From positions 1 through 28,253 of the IMG/VR virus record IMGVR_UViG_3300042924_003653: a DNA stretch of 28,253 bases; one strand, written 5' to 3'. Shown piece after piece: positions 1 to 7,288 of the stretch (the stretch's first letter is position 1; each line of letters opens with the position of its first letter). Made by a program: the position numbers and the translations under genes. The notes below the pieces were generated by a model. That model did no database searches, was not told the origin of the DNA, and worked only from the letters and a program-made list of their open reading frames with translations. This stretch comes from a virus.

Positions 1-1
1 A

Positions 2-124
2 GTTGAAGGTTTCTTGAATGCCGAAAAAGTGCTTTCTAGGGATCCGTTAGATTTTGATGACGCTAATAAGAATCGGATTGATGACCGGCTTGAGCCGAAA
101 TCCGAGATCACACCCCAAAATTAA
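2..124 (+). CDS. 3' end of an unrecognised protein (partial)
   Basis: The window opens inside a reading frame that runs 40 codons to a TAA stop at 122-124. The visible C-terminus is charged, rich in Asp, Asn, Lys and Arg, and contains the stretch DPLDFDDANKNRIDDRLEP. This looks like a soluble protein end rather than random translation, and no other frame here is open. Forty residues are too few to assign a family. It lies on the same strand as everything downstream and is followed by a terminator-like stem-loop, so it is probably the last gene of the preceding operon. Confidence 0.55.
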   Translation, partial: VEGFLNAEKVLSRDPLDFDDANKNRIDDRLEPKSEITPQN

Positions 125-136
125 AATCAACGCTAA

Positions 137-151
137 GGCCTCTGGGAGGCC
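137..151. repeat. Short perfect hairpin GGCCTC-TGG-GAGGCC
   Basis: A 6-bp GC-rich perfect inverted repeat with a 3-nt loop lies 12 nt after the stop of the upstream partial gene. No T-run follows it directly. It may act together with the larger stem-loop at 156-213 at the end of the upstream transcript. Confidence 0.4.
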
Positions 152-155
152 GTAT

Positions 156-213
156 AAATGATCTGAATTAGCAAATAGGGTGGTGTATCCATTTGGCATA
201 TCGGATCATTTTT
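156..213 (+). terminator. Two-tier stem-loop ending in five T
   Basis: AAATGATCTGA (156-166) pairs with TCGGATCATTT (201-211), 11 pairs if one G-U pair is allowed in RNA. Inside it CAAAT (172-176) pairs with ATTTG (191-195), and G171 can pair with C197. The 3' arm runs into TTTTT (209-213). It lies 31 nt after the stop of the preceding partial gene and upstream of the next promoter region, as expected for an intrinsic terminator. The lower stem is AT-rich and weak, so a recombination or regulatory role is also possible. Confidence 0.4.
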
Positions 214-375
214 CAGGGATAACTATCTACTACAAATCTAGTTTGATCTTTGTTATTAAGCATTTGTAGAAGCTAGTGTTAAATTGATATTTTAGTACCC
301 GATAGCAACCCTTCTTTCCCCCTTGCATCCCCCTATCATCTGAAACTTAAATATAACTAGCTTACTTATGGGTTA

Positions 376-385
376 TGTTATAACA
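376..385. promoter_or_regulatory. Perfect palindrome TGTTATAACA (operator-like)
   Basis: A 10-bp perfect palindrome built from the half-site TGTTA lies about 110 nt upstream of the first downstream gene. The same half-site recurs, arranged the other way round, in the palindrome at 437-450. Two related dyads near a promoter fit a dimeric repressor, but no regulator is encoded in view except the recombinase. Confidence 0.3.
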
Positions 386-425
386 GGAAATCTATCTTTA
401 ATACTGTATGATTAAGTGTAACCTT

Positions 426-454
426 TATACAGGTTGTAACATATATGTTATACT
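426..454 (+). promoter_or_regulatory. Candidate sigma-70 promoter
   Basis: TATACT (449-454) is a good -10 match, with a poor -35 match TATACA (426-431) 17 nt upstream. Transcription would begin near 461 and give a leader of about 33 nt before the ATG at 494. The poor -35 and the overlapping palindrome suggest regulated use. It is the only promoter-like site I see upstream of the long run of + strand genes. Confidence 0.35.
437..450. promoter_or_regulatory. Perfect palindrome TAACATATATGTTA over a possible -10
   Basis: This 14-bp perfect palindrome overlaps the candidate -10 box TATACT (449-454). A further dyad AACCT-6 nt-AGGTT (420-435) lies immediately upstream, where a -35 would be. A protein bound here would cover the promoter, so I read it as a likely operator. 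It could instead be a binding subsite for the serine recombinase encoded just downstream. Confidence 0.35.
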
Positions 455-493
455 CCTGATCTGTAACTATTATGGAGAGATGTAAGAGAACCA

Positions 494-1012
494 ATGTTGA
501 TAGTGAAGGCTATCTGGATACTAACACTAATTTCGTTAGCTATGTTGAATTGGGTTAGTTTTTGCGGACGAAATATGTTTAAGGTTATGAAAATAATAAT
601 ACTGCTAACACTAGCCCTAACCCTCAACGTAACCGCCGGTGATCGGCCGCCACCTTGGCAAGCAATTGAACCCATGCGTAAGTATGGCGGAACCCAGCTG
701 GTCAAAGTCAAGGAACGGGACGCTACCCTTGACGAAGTTAAGGCTTATGGAGATCTTATTCGTCGAGTTCCAGCGCACCTTATTTCCGAGGTGTCTTGCT
801 ACATGCCCGACTACTTTAAGGAGTTCTTTATTAACGGCAAAAAGATGCCCGGCGCACCATTTCCATCGGCCTACTGCTGGGATCGGTTTTATGCCGACGT
901 TAATGCTGGCAAGAAAGTGCCCTTACACATGCGTCACATCGACAACTATAACAAAGCCCAAGAGAAATTTTTTAAGGACAATCCCGGATCCAGACCCGAG
1001 GAGATCAAATGA
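494..1012 (+). CDS. Small exported protein of unknown function
   Basis: From the first ATG the frame gives 172 residues with two hydrophobic N-terminal stretches, residues 2-24 and about 32-48. The second, MKIIILLTLALTLNVTAG, looks like a classical signal peptide with cleavage near residue 48. ATGs at 575 and 587 would leave only this signal, but neither has a good Shine-Dalgarno; GGAGAG at 474-479 lies 14 nt before 494. The mature part is about 120 residues, hydrophilic, with two cysteines that could form a disulfide (in SEVSCYMPDYF and SAYCWDRF). I do not recognise a family. Its stop overlaps the recombinase start (ATGA, 1009-1012), so the two are probably co-translated. An exported protein here could be a lysogenic-conversion or envelope-acting factor, but this is speculation. 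Confidence 0.65.
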   Translation: MLIVKAIWILTLISLAMLNWVSFCGRNMFKVMKIIILLTLALTLNVTAGDRPPPWQAIEPMRKYGGTQLVKVKERDATLDEVKAYGDLIRRVPAHLISEVSCYMPDYFKEFFINGKKMPGAPFPSAYCWDRFYADVNAGKKVPLHMRHIDNYNKAQEKFFKDNPGSRPEEIK

Positions 1013-1635
1013 TTACCCTCAACCCACGCAAAGTAGCCATCTACACCAGGGTTTCTACGGACGATCAAGACACCGCACTGCAGACAACCGAGCTGCTGGA
1101 GTATTCCAAAAAGCGCGGATGGGAACCGATCTTGTTCGAAGATCACGGCATATCTGGAGCCAAGTTTGACCGACCAGCTCTAAACAAAATGATGGATGCC
1201 GTTCGTTCCGGATCCGTGGATCTTGTGCTGACTTGGAAGCTGGATCGGATGGGTAGGTCAACCCAACATCTAGCCGGAATCATTAACGAGCTTTTGGATT
1301 CTGATGTTGGTCTAGTCGTCCCAACCCAAGGTATCGATACGTCCGCCGGCTCGATCAATCCTGCCAGCAAACTGCAGCTTAATGTGCTGGCGGCCGTGGC
1401 TGAGTTCGAGCGCGACTTAATCCGTGAACGAACCAAAGCAGGGATGAAAGCTGCCAAGTCTCGGGGGATCCTGATTGGTCGCAAAACCATTGTGACCGAG
1501 GAACAGCTTGCCCACGCAAAGCTTTTGGTTAGCACAGGCAACGACGTGACCATTCGCCATATCGCTACATCGGTTGGGGTTTCCCGCGGGACCGCTTGGA
1601 GGCTTCGTCGCAAGATCGAGGACGGCTTAGTATGA
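1009..1635 (+). CDS. Small serine recombinase (DNA invertase/resolvase family)
   Basis: The 208-residue protein has all the marks of the Hin/Gin/Tn3 resolvase group. The catalytic block is YTRVST (Ser16, Arg14), followed by GISG and DRPAL near residues 47-58, then KLDRMGRS (Asp79, Arg80, Arg83), and the long E helix AEFERDLIRERTKAG (131-145). A GRK linker leads into a C-terminal helix-turn-helix at about 165-202. Family members cut both strands through a phosphoserine link and rotate the ends, inverting or resolving DNA between short dyad sites. The start has a good Shine-Dalgarno, GAGGAG at 998-1003. It sits two genes upstream of the tail fibre, the usual place for a phage invertase that switches fibre variants. 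I could not find paired inverted crossover sites, so a resolvase role is equally open. Confidence 0.93.
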   Translation: MITLNPRKVAIYTRVSTDDQDTALQTTELLEYSKKRGWEPILFEDHGISGAKFDRPALNKMMDAVRSGSVDLVLTWKLDRMGRSTQHLAGIINELLDSDVGLVVPTQGIDTSAGSINPASKLQLNVLAAVAEFERDLIRERTKAGMKAAKSRGILIGRKTIVTEEQLAHAKLLVSTGNDVTIRHIATSVGVSRGTAWRLRRKIEDGLV

Positions 1636-1796
1636 AGCCCATTGTAGGCGTAAAGATTGTATGCAAAACGCCAGTACCAAGAGGGGAACGCGTGGTTCAT
1701 CATCATCCGCTTTTAGGATGGTTGCGAATTGTTTGGCTTCAGCACCAGCACCGGATCCCAGTATTTCCAAAGTGGAAATGGAAAGGCAGGAACTAA
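1632..1796 (+). CDS. Small basic ORF (54 residues), unknown
   Basis: The ATG overlaps the recombinase stop in the arrangement ATGA (1632-1635), and GAGGA (1618-1622) lies 9 nt upstream, so translational coupling is likely. The product is basic and rich in Val, His, Trp and Pro, with HHH near residue 23 and the tail PKWKWKGRN. No family is recognised. Its overlap and ribosome binding site support it; its small size and odd composition weaken the case. The stop codon begins the direct repeat TAAGCGGCACAC also seen after the terminase. Confidence 0.45.
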   Translation: MKPIVGVKIVCKTPVPRGERVVHHHPLLGWLRIVWLQHQHRIPVFPKWKWKGRN

Positions 1797-1829
1797 GCGG
1801 CACACTGCAAGGTTGAGGGTTGGCTTGGA

Positions 1830-4547
1830 TTGGCAAGCGTACAAATTTGCAACGTGCCAGAACTGCCATTCATCGACCCAGCCGCTCAACTGCCAGACGA
1901 CGGAGCATCGCTTTTGTCTGCAAAGGAAGACAAGGCGAATAAAGGTGTAGCCAACGGCTATGCCCCGCTAGACGTAAACGCAAAGGTTCCAGTAGCCAAC
2001 CTCCCAGACCAAGCATCACTAGACGCAGAGGTTGATGCCAAAATCACAACTCACAACTCTGCCACTACCTCAGTCCACGGAATTGCAAACACGGCCAATC
2101 TTGTTTTGACCAACGATGCAAGGCTTGCAGATTCTAGGCAACCAACGACTCACACACACAACAACGCTGATCTGCCCGAGCTTGGCGAGGTTCTCGGCCA
2201 GCAGGTAGATACCCTTTATGCTAATGCGCCCCAAAACACTCAAAACAGGTTCACGGCATCCAGAAATAAAAGATGGTCAGTCGAGTTCAGCGGAAGTGGA
2301 ACTATTAATATTTATTTTCCAAGCTCAGGGGTAAGGGCTGGCGATAGGCTGAGATTTGCATTCACTACGCCAGCAGGGGTAACGGCAAGAATTAACCTCA
2401 CCCCAGCGGGTTCTCTGGATGTACCGCCCCTAACTCCATACCGCTGGTCTGGTTACAGCATGATTACTGATGCTGGAATGATATGGAGATCGGATCATGA
2501 ATATACAGCTACCTCGACTTCAGATGGCTCCATGTCATCGAGCGATAAAGCAAAACTAGATGGAGTCGCAAGCGGAGCCGAGGTCAACGTTAATGCAGAT
2601 TGGACTGCCGCCTCTGGCGATGCACAAATCCTTAACAAGCCCAATTCATTTACTCCGTCCGCACACACCCACGCTCCTTCCGAAATTACTGGTACCGCCG
2701 TTGTCACCAATGATTCAAGACTTTCAAACCCAAGAACACCTACGGCCCATAAATCCACTCACGCAACGGGCGGGGCAGATGCCTTAACTCCCTCTGATAT
2801 TGGAGCTTCACCGACTTCTCACTCTCACGATACGGCTACAAGCGGTTCTGCTGGATTTATGTCTGCCTCGGACAAGGCGAAGTTAGACGGCGTAGCCAGC
2901 GGGGCTGGGGTAAGCACAAACGCAGATTGGACTGCCGTCTCTGGTGGTGCCCAAATCCTAAACAAGCCCAATTCATTTGCTCCGACTGCCCACAAATCTT
3001 CACACGCAACTGGTGGGTCAGATGCCTTAACCCCAGCTGATATTGGAGCGCAACCCTTTGGTAGCTACGCTCCCTCAACTGGAATTGCCCCTTCCGCCAT
3101 AACTGGAACAGCGGTTGTAACGGATGATTCACGCTTATCAGATAATAGAACACCGACTTCTCATCCCCACGGAAACATTACCAACGCTGGCGCAGTAGGT
3201 TCAACTGCCAACCTTCCTTTAATAACGACAACCTCTGGCGTTGTGACAACTGGATCGTTTGGAACGACTGCCAATACCTTTGCACAAGGAGATCATGCTC
3301 ACAACAAAGGAGCCTCTAGTAACGCTAATACCGCCATCGGAGCGGTTGCTCTTGAATCTAACACAACTGGGATTCTCAACACCGCCCTCGGGTACCGTGC
3401 CCTTCGAGTAAACACAACAGGGGGTGGGAACACAGCTTTGGGTAGTGACGCACTTAGCGGCAGTAATGGGTACGGGAACACGGCTGCTGGCTCGTCAAGC
3501 CTCTACTCCAATGGTTCTGGGAGCCAAAACACAGCTTTAGGTCTTAGCACACTCCGATCATCGAATAGTGGGAACAACAACACCGCCGTCGGGGCGCAAG
3601 CCCTTTTCAAAAACCTTGCAAGCAATAACACAGCGGTTGGCTTTTCTGCGCTCACAGAAAACACAACAGGCATTGGCAATGTTGCCTTGGGATTTAGTTC
3701 ACTCGCAGGAAATACGACTGCTATAAACAATACCGCCGTGGGGATGAGCGCACTTGCCTCTAACCAAACTGGAGGCAATAACACCGCCATCGGAAAAGAT
3801 GCCCTCTATCTTAATATTGGAAACCGCAATGTCGCTTCTGGCGTGAACAGCCTTTACTCAAATACAACTGGAGGCAACAACACAGCCTTGGGGGTGAACG
3901 CACTTTCCAATAACCAAACCTATTCAAATGCTTCGGGCTTGGGGCAGAACTCTCAAGTTAACGCATCCAATCAAATTCAGTTGGGAGATTCAGCCACTAC
4001 AACTTATGTCTATGGAGTGGTTCAAAATCGTTCTGATGCCCGAGACAAATCGGACATCCGAGATACCGCCTTGGGACTGCAATTTATCAATGCACTTCGT
4101 CCAGTAGATTTCAAATGGGATATGCGTGAGGACTATCGCCCAGCTCCTCCATCCCAAGTTGAAAAGCCCATCGAGATAAAAGAAGACGCAAGCGATGCAG
4201 AAAAAGCCCAATACGAACAAGAGTCACTTGCTTATCAGGCTTACATGGCTCAACACGAGGCATGGCTTGAAAGCGTCAAGCTATCCAACATATCGCATGA
4301 CGGCTCAAAGAAACGAAACAGATTGCATCACGGATTGATAGCGCAAGAAGTAAAGGCAGTTTTGGATTCTAGCGGAGTCGATTTTGGGGGCTTTCAAGAC
4401 CATTCGATTAAAGGTGGCGATGATGTTCTTTCCATCGGCTACTCAGAGCTAATCGCCCCAATGATTAAAGCCATTCAACAGCTTTCCGCAAAAATCAATA
4501 CCCTAGAGACACAACTGGCTAACGGAGCGCGAGGTGATGGCCAATGA
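1830..4547 (+). CDS. Tail fibre with YadA-like repeats and S74 chaperone
   Basis: The 905-residue frame starts at TTG, with GAGGG 10 nt upstream; no in-frame ATG lies nearby. The N-terminus has the phage-fibre linker ANGYAPLDVNAKVPVANLP (41-59), likely near the virion attachment end. Two related modules of about 109 residues begin at 235 and 344 (SSDKAKLDG, NADWT, QILNKPNSF, HATGG, DALTP). Residues about 500-705 hold about twelve repeats, mostly 17 residues long, of the form NTA-x-G-x-x-AL, resembling the YadA-head beta-roll and implying a trimeric shaft. The C-terminus (730-905) is a peptidase S74 intramolecular chaperone: Ser735 and Lys740 in SDARDK form the expected cleavage dyad, followed by HHGLIAQEV and an end helix suited to trimer assembly. 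Family members fold the trimer and then cut themselves off. The gene lacks the GGATCC sites common elsewhere, hinting at separate origin. Confidence 0.92.
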   Translation: MASVQICNVPELPFIDPAAQLPDDGASLLSAKEDKANKGVANGYAPLDVNAKVPVANLPDQASLDAEVDAKITTHNSATTSVHGIANTANLVLTNDARLADSRQPTTHTHNNADLPELGEVLGQQVDTLYANAPQNTQNRFTASRNKRWSVEFSGSGTINIYFPSSGVRAGDRLRFAFTTPAGVTARINLTPAGSLDVPPLTPYRWSGYSMITDAGMIWRSDHEYTATSTSDGSMSSSDKAKLDGVASGAEVNVNADWTAASGDAQILNKPNSFTPSAHTHAPSEITGTAVVTNDSRLSNPRTPTAHKSTHATGGADALTPSDIGASPTSHSHDTATSGSAGFMSASDKAKLDGVASGAGVSTNADWTAVSGGAQILNKPNSFAPTAHKSSHATGGSDALTPADIGAQPFGSYAPSTGIAPSAITGTAVVTDDSRLSDNRTPTSHPHGNITNAGAVGSTANLPLITTTSGVVTTGSFGTTANTFAQGDHAHNKGASSNANTAIGAVALESNTTGILNTALGYRALRVNTTGGGNTALGSDALSGSNGYGNTAAGSSSLYSNGSGSQNTALGLSTLRSSNSGNNNTAVGAQALFKNLASNNTAVGFSALTENTTGIGNVALGFSSLAGNTTAINNTAVGMSALASNQTGGNNTAIGKDALYLNIGNRNVASGVNSLYSNTTGGNNTALGVNALSNNQTYSNASGLGQNSQVNASNQIQLGDSATTTYVYGVVQNRSDARDKSDIRDTALGLQFINALRPVDFKWDMREDYRPAPPSQVEKPIEIKEDASDAEKAQYEQESLAYQAYMAQHEAWLESVKLSNISHDGSKKRNRLHHGLIAQEVKAVLDSSGVDFGGFQDHSIKGGDDVLSIGYSELIAPMIKAIQQLSAKINTLETQLANGARGDGQ
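3327..3940 (+). repeat. In-gene tandem repeats, mostly 51 nt, in the fibre shaft
   Basis: About twelve degenerate units, mostly 51 nt with some shorter, encode NTA-x-G-x-x-AL followed by NTTG-like turns. The unit length stays a multiple of three, so copy number can change without breaking the frame. Such arrays can expand or contract by recombination and so vary fibre length. The similarity is clearer in protein than in DNA, so the array is not very recent. Confidence 0.8.
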
Positions 4548-4792
4548 GCAACCGAGAGGATCAATGCATAAAAGCATTACAGTACCTTTGGGACGAGGGT
4601 TTTTTGCGGTTATGGGAGGAGAACGGCGAGGCAAAGCTTGCCCTTACAACCGAGCTATCTGAGGTGCATGACGCAATTAAGGTGAAGTTTAGGCGTAAGG
4701 CCGATCCGGCGGACTGGTGGAAGAATGAAAAAACAATTTCAGAACTAAAAACTAAATCGACAGATTCCGCCGATTGGCGGGAAAAGTCATAA
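4544..4792 (+). CDS. Small acidic/basic mixed ORF (82 residues), unknown
   Basis: The start overlaps the fibre stop (ATGA, 4544-4547) and is preceded by a near-perfect Shine-Dalgarno, GAGGTGA (4531-4537), 6 nt away. The product is charged and helical in look, with WDEGFLRLWEE near the N-terminus and DWWKNEKTISELK near the C-terminus. Position after a fibre gene is often held by fibre-assembly or small virion proteins, but I see no diagnostic motif. The strong ribosome site makes it a credible gene. Confidence 0.65.
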   Translation: MSNREDQCIKALQYLWDEGFLRLWEENGEAKLALTTELSEVHDAIKVKFRRKADPADWWKNEKTISELKTKSTDSADWREKS

Positions 4793-4809
4793 CCAAGGAG
4801 AAAACATAT

Positions 4810-5091
4810 ATGTCAACACAAGTAAAAGATCAAACCATTGAAGGAGTCGCAAAAGACATCAGCCTGTCCTTGGGGCAAGGCGGAGCAGTCTATGTGGCCG
4901 ACACAACCCAAACCGACGGAGCCTTCGGAGCAATCCAAGCGGTAGCTGATACAGTCTTTTCAGCCCTAGTAGCCGGTAACTGGACAGGAACTACTGCCAG
5001 CTTGCCCCTGCCCGCTGGAGCTACCATCTTTGGTAACTTCACATCCTTTACGCTGACCAGCGGAAAAGTAGTCGCATACAGGAATGTCTAA
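4810..5091 (+). CDS. Small beta-rich phage protein (93 residues), possible virion component
   Basis: I start at the ATG at 4810 because AAGGAG (4795-4800) lies 9 nt upstream; an earlier in-frame start at 4774 has none. The product is rich in Gly, Ala, Thr and Val and ends in GNFTSFTLTSGKVVAYRNV. That C-terminus resembles small proteins found beside structural genes in many environmental phages, probably virion-associated, though I cannot name a role. It is followed without a gap by the next gene. Confidence 0.6.
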   Translation: MSTQVKDQTIEGVAKDISLSLGQGGAVYVADTTQTDGAFGAIQAVADTVFSALVAGNWTGTTASLPLPAGATIFGNFTSFTLTSGKVVAYRNV

Positions 5092-5415
5092 ATGAAGCTG
5101 GGTCTCGGGCTGTCGTTAGATAATCGAATTAAGACTGCCCCTGCAAGCCCGTGTCCAGACGCTACGGCGCTGGTCTTAATGACTGGCGAAAACGCAATAT
5201 GGTTTCATGGCCCACGCACTCTTACACCTATTGGATACGCCCCATACGGATTCGAGACCTACCAATATGGCGATGAGGTTGTGCGATATGACGGTTCTGC
5301 ATGGATATACGAGAACAATGGAGGCATTGGTGAAATTGTAAGAGTGTACAGCAACCAGCCGCGGCCTTGGCTGGTTACTTGGCCAGACTTCACAGCCACG
5401 AAGGTTTGTCCGTAA
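5092..5415 (+). CDS. Small unrecognised protein (107 residues)
   Basis: The ATG follows the preceding TAA directly, with AGGA 8 nt upstream, so translation is probably coupled. The product is aromatic-rich with YGFETYQYGDEVVRYDG and SAWIYENNG near the middle, a pattern typical of small beta-sheet proteins. No signal peptide, membrane segment or known motif is seen. Its place in the fibre-to-terminase cluster suggests a minor structural or assembly role. Confidence 0.55.
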   Translation: MKLGLGLSLDNRIKTAPASPCPDATALVLMTGENAIWFHGPRTLTPIGYAPYGFETYQYGDEVVRYDGSAWIYENNGGIGEIVRVYSNQPRPWLVTWPDFTATKVCP

Positions 5416-5558
5416 TGAAAAAGAACAAGCCTAAGAGTCTTTCGGAAAAACGTCGGGAAAACAAATTCGGAGAGTGGAAAACAGCCACCTTTGGATCTGG
5501 TAAAGGCACCGAAGTCTACTGGTCATGGCCAAAGCAAAAGTCGAAGAAAAGGAATTAA
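5415..5558 (+). CDS. Very small basic ORF (47 residues), unknown
   Basis: The start overlaps the preceding stop by one base (TAATG, 5413-5417) and GAAGG lies 10 nt upstream. The product is very basic, with many Lys and Arg at both ends and a short FGEWKTATFG core, so it could bind nucleic acid. It overlaps the terminase start by 34 nt. Its position just before the large terminase is where a small terminase subunit usually lies, but it is far shorter than known ones. Confidence 0.4.
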   Translation: MKKNKPKSLSEKRRENKFGEWKTATFGSGKGTEVYWSWPKQKSKKRN

Positions 5559-7288
5559 CCCTTGAGGCCGTCGAGGCCATAGCTCGCAAGGACTTTTTAT
5601 CTTGGTGGGAGGGATTCACAAAGATCCTCAACAAAGACGCCAAGTTGGTTAATCCGGTTGCTAACTACTTGCAACGCCGAGTGGCAGAGATTGTTTCTTT
5701 CATGCGGGACAACCAGAAGCCGATTCGGCTTGTTGTGCTGAAGCCACGGCAAATGGGCAGCTCCACTATAACGTCTGCCGTCATAACACATTTTGTTAGA
5801 TCCATGCCAAACGTATCGGCGTGCTTGATTGGAGATGAGCTGGATACATCTCAAAACCTTTTCAATATGGTCAATCGGTATATCGAGAACGACTCGCTGG
5901 ATTGGGGCAGTACCTACAACCCAAGCCGAGGTGAATTCAGTCATGGCTCACGAGTTGTAAAGGAAACGGCAAACGACCCTGGTGCCGGAAGGTCTATGAC
6001 CCTGCAAGCCCTTCTGTGTTCTGAGGTTGCTCATTACCGCAGAGCCGGGGAGAGGTCTGGAGAGAAAATCTTATTGGCCATCCGTAACTGCGTTCCAGCG
6101 AAACCTGATACTATCGTGATCGAGGAGTCCACGCCAAACGGAGCTGGGGGAGCTTTTTACAATACATGGCAGAACGCCGTGGAGTTCGAAGATTTCAAGA
6201 AAGGGCAGACCGGCAATGGCTATGTTCGGGTATTCGCGGCTTGGCACGACTTCGAGGAAAACAGCGAGCCACACGAGAATGACCTTGAGCTGACCTTTCG
6301 AGAGGAGGATCTAAAAAGCCGATTCAATCTAAGCAACGGACAGATCCTATGGAGGCGCAGGGTCTTAAAAGAAAAGTGCGCCGGCGACAGCAAACAGTTT
6401 GACCAGGAGTATCCGAATGATCCGATTACATGCTTCTTAACTTCCGGCCGGCCGAGGTTTGACCAGGATGGAATGATTCACCTAGACCAGCTGGCAAGGA
6501 AAGAGCCTCTCTACGGAGTGCTGGATACGCCGAGCAATTTCACCAAGCCGATCTTTCGGAAAACATCCCAGCAAGAAAGCTGGCTCTATGTGTGGGAGCA
6601 ACCCCAGAGCATGGCCAGATACTTGATTGCGGTGGACGCTATGACCGGAAGCTCGCAAGTAAGCGGGGCGGATCCCGACGCACATGCAGTATTTGTGCTT
6701 AAAGCTGGGTACCACGACGTAACCGACAAATGGGTTCGACACTCGGTTGTAGCGAGGATCCGGCCACCATGCAGGGTCGACATCGATGTATTGGCAGATC
6801 TGGTGGAAAGAATCGCGCTCTATTATGGAGGATGCCTAATCGTTCCAGAGGTCAACGGCCCCGGGCTTGCGCTGATTGAGTTACTAAAGACAGCGAGCCT
6901 AAACATATATCAAAGGGAGATCTTTAATCTTCGGGAGTCAAAGCGATCAAAAGCTCTCGGCTGGCAAACCACCGACAAGACAAGAAGGATGGTTGTCGAA
7001 AACCTTGCGTCCCACATTCGTGACTACAACGAGAAAGAGTTTGGAATCGACGTCTACTGCAAACACGCAGTCTCTGAGTTTAGAAGTTTTGTAATCGCAG
7101 AAAATGGAAGGCCGGAAGCTGCGACTGGGAAGCATGACGACGATGTGCTGGCTATAGCGATTGGACTAGCAACGATTGAGGGGGCAACGCCGTACACCGA
7201 GCCAAAGGCCATCCGTAATCTTCCGCCAGACTTGCAAAAGCTCGTTGATTCGCAGTCAAAAAACCGTTTAGTCACCACCTTCAGTTAA
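5525..7288 (+). CDS. terL: Terminase large subunit (DNA-packaging motor)
   Basis: The 587-residue protein has both terminase domains. In the ATPase half, the P-loop is KPRQMGSST (73-81), Walker B ends at Ser166-Glu167 in LLCSEVAHY, and the coupling motif is STPNG (202-206). In the nuclease half, acidic residues sit where the RNase H-like fold places metal ligands: Asp371 in IAVDAMTG, Glu442 in VPEVNGPG, and Asp538-540 in KHDDDVLAIAI. The enzyme pumps DNA into the prohead through the portal and cuts the concatemer. The length is normal for the family and no key residue is missing. The start at 5525 has only a weak ribosome site and overlaps the preceding ORF. No convincing small subunit is visible nearby. 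The portal gene is unusually far away, beyond the giant gene. Confidence 0.95.
   Translation: MAKAKVEEKELTLEAVEAIARKDFLSWWEGFTKILNKDAKLVNPVANYLQRRVAEIVSFMRDNQKPIRLVVLKPRQMGSSTITSAVITHFVRSMPNVSACLIGDELDTSQNLFNMVNRYIENDSLDWGSTYNPSRGEFSHGSRVVKETANDPGAGRSMTLQALLCSEVAHYRRAGERSGEKILLAIRNCVPAKPDTIVIEESTPNGAGGAFYNTWQNAVEFEDFKKGQTGNGYVRVFAAWHDFEENSEPHENDLELTFREEDLKSRFNLSNGQILWRRRVLKEKCAGDSKQFDQEYPNDPITCFLTSGRPRFDQDGMIHLDQLARKEPLYGVLDTPSNFTKPIFRKTSQQESWLYVWEQPQSMARYLIAVDAMTGSSQVSGADPDAHAVFVLKAGYHDVTDKWVRHSVVARIRPPCRVDIDVLADLVERIALYYGGCLIVPEVNGPGLALIELLKTASLNIYQREIFNLRESKRSKALGWQTTDKTRRMVVENLASHIRDYNEKEFGIDVYCKHAVSEFRSFVIAENGRPEAATGKHDDDVLAIAIGLATIEGATPYTEPKAIRNLPPDLQKLVDSQSKNRLVTTFS

Larger units (their letters stand above)
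125..493. other. AT-rich non-coding control region
   Basis: This 369-nt stretch has no convincing gene on either strand. It is clearly richer in A+T than the flanking coding DNA. It holds the stem-loops near its left end and, in the right half, a cluster of dyads built from TAACA/TGTTA and AACCT/AGGTT half-sites close to the candidate promoter. The 87-codon reverse-strand ORF at 448-711 only overlaps the exported-protein gene and looks spurious. The region probably separates two operons. Confidence 0.5.

Noticed and set aside
448-711. Reverse-strand ORF across the promoter region
   Set aside because: It overlaps the candidate promoter and exported-protein gene, and its translation lacks protein-like features.
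1143-1706. 187-codon reverse-strand ORF opposite the recombinase
   Set aside because: Its product is Ser/Arg/Pro-rich without domain character and it mirrors a clear recombinase gene, so it is a shadow.
3327-3940. Regular repeats that could be taken for a CRISPR array
   Set aside because: The repeats are translated, mostly 51 nt long, degenerate, and have no constant repeat with unique spacers; they are the fibre shaft.
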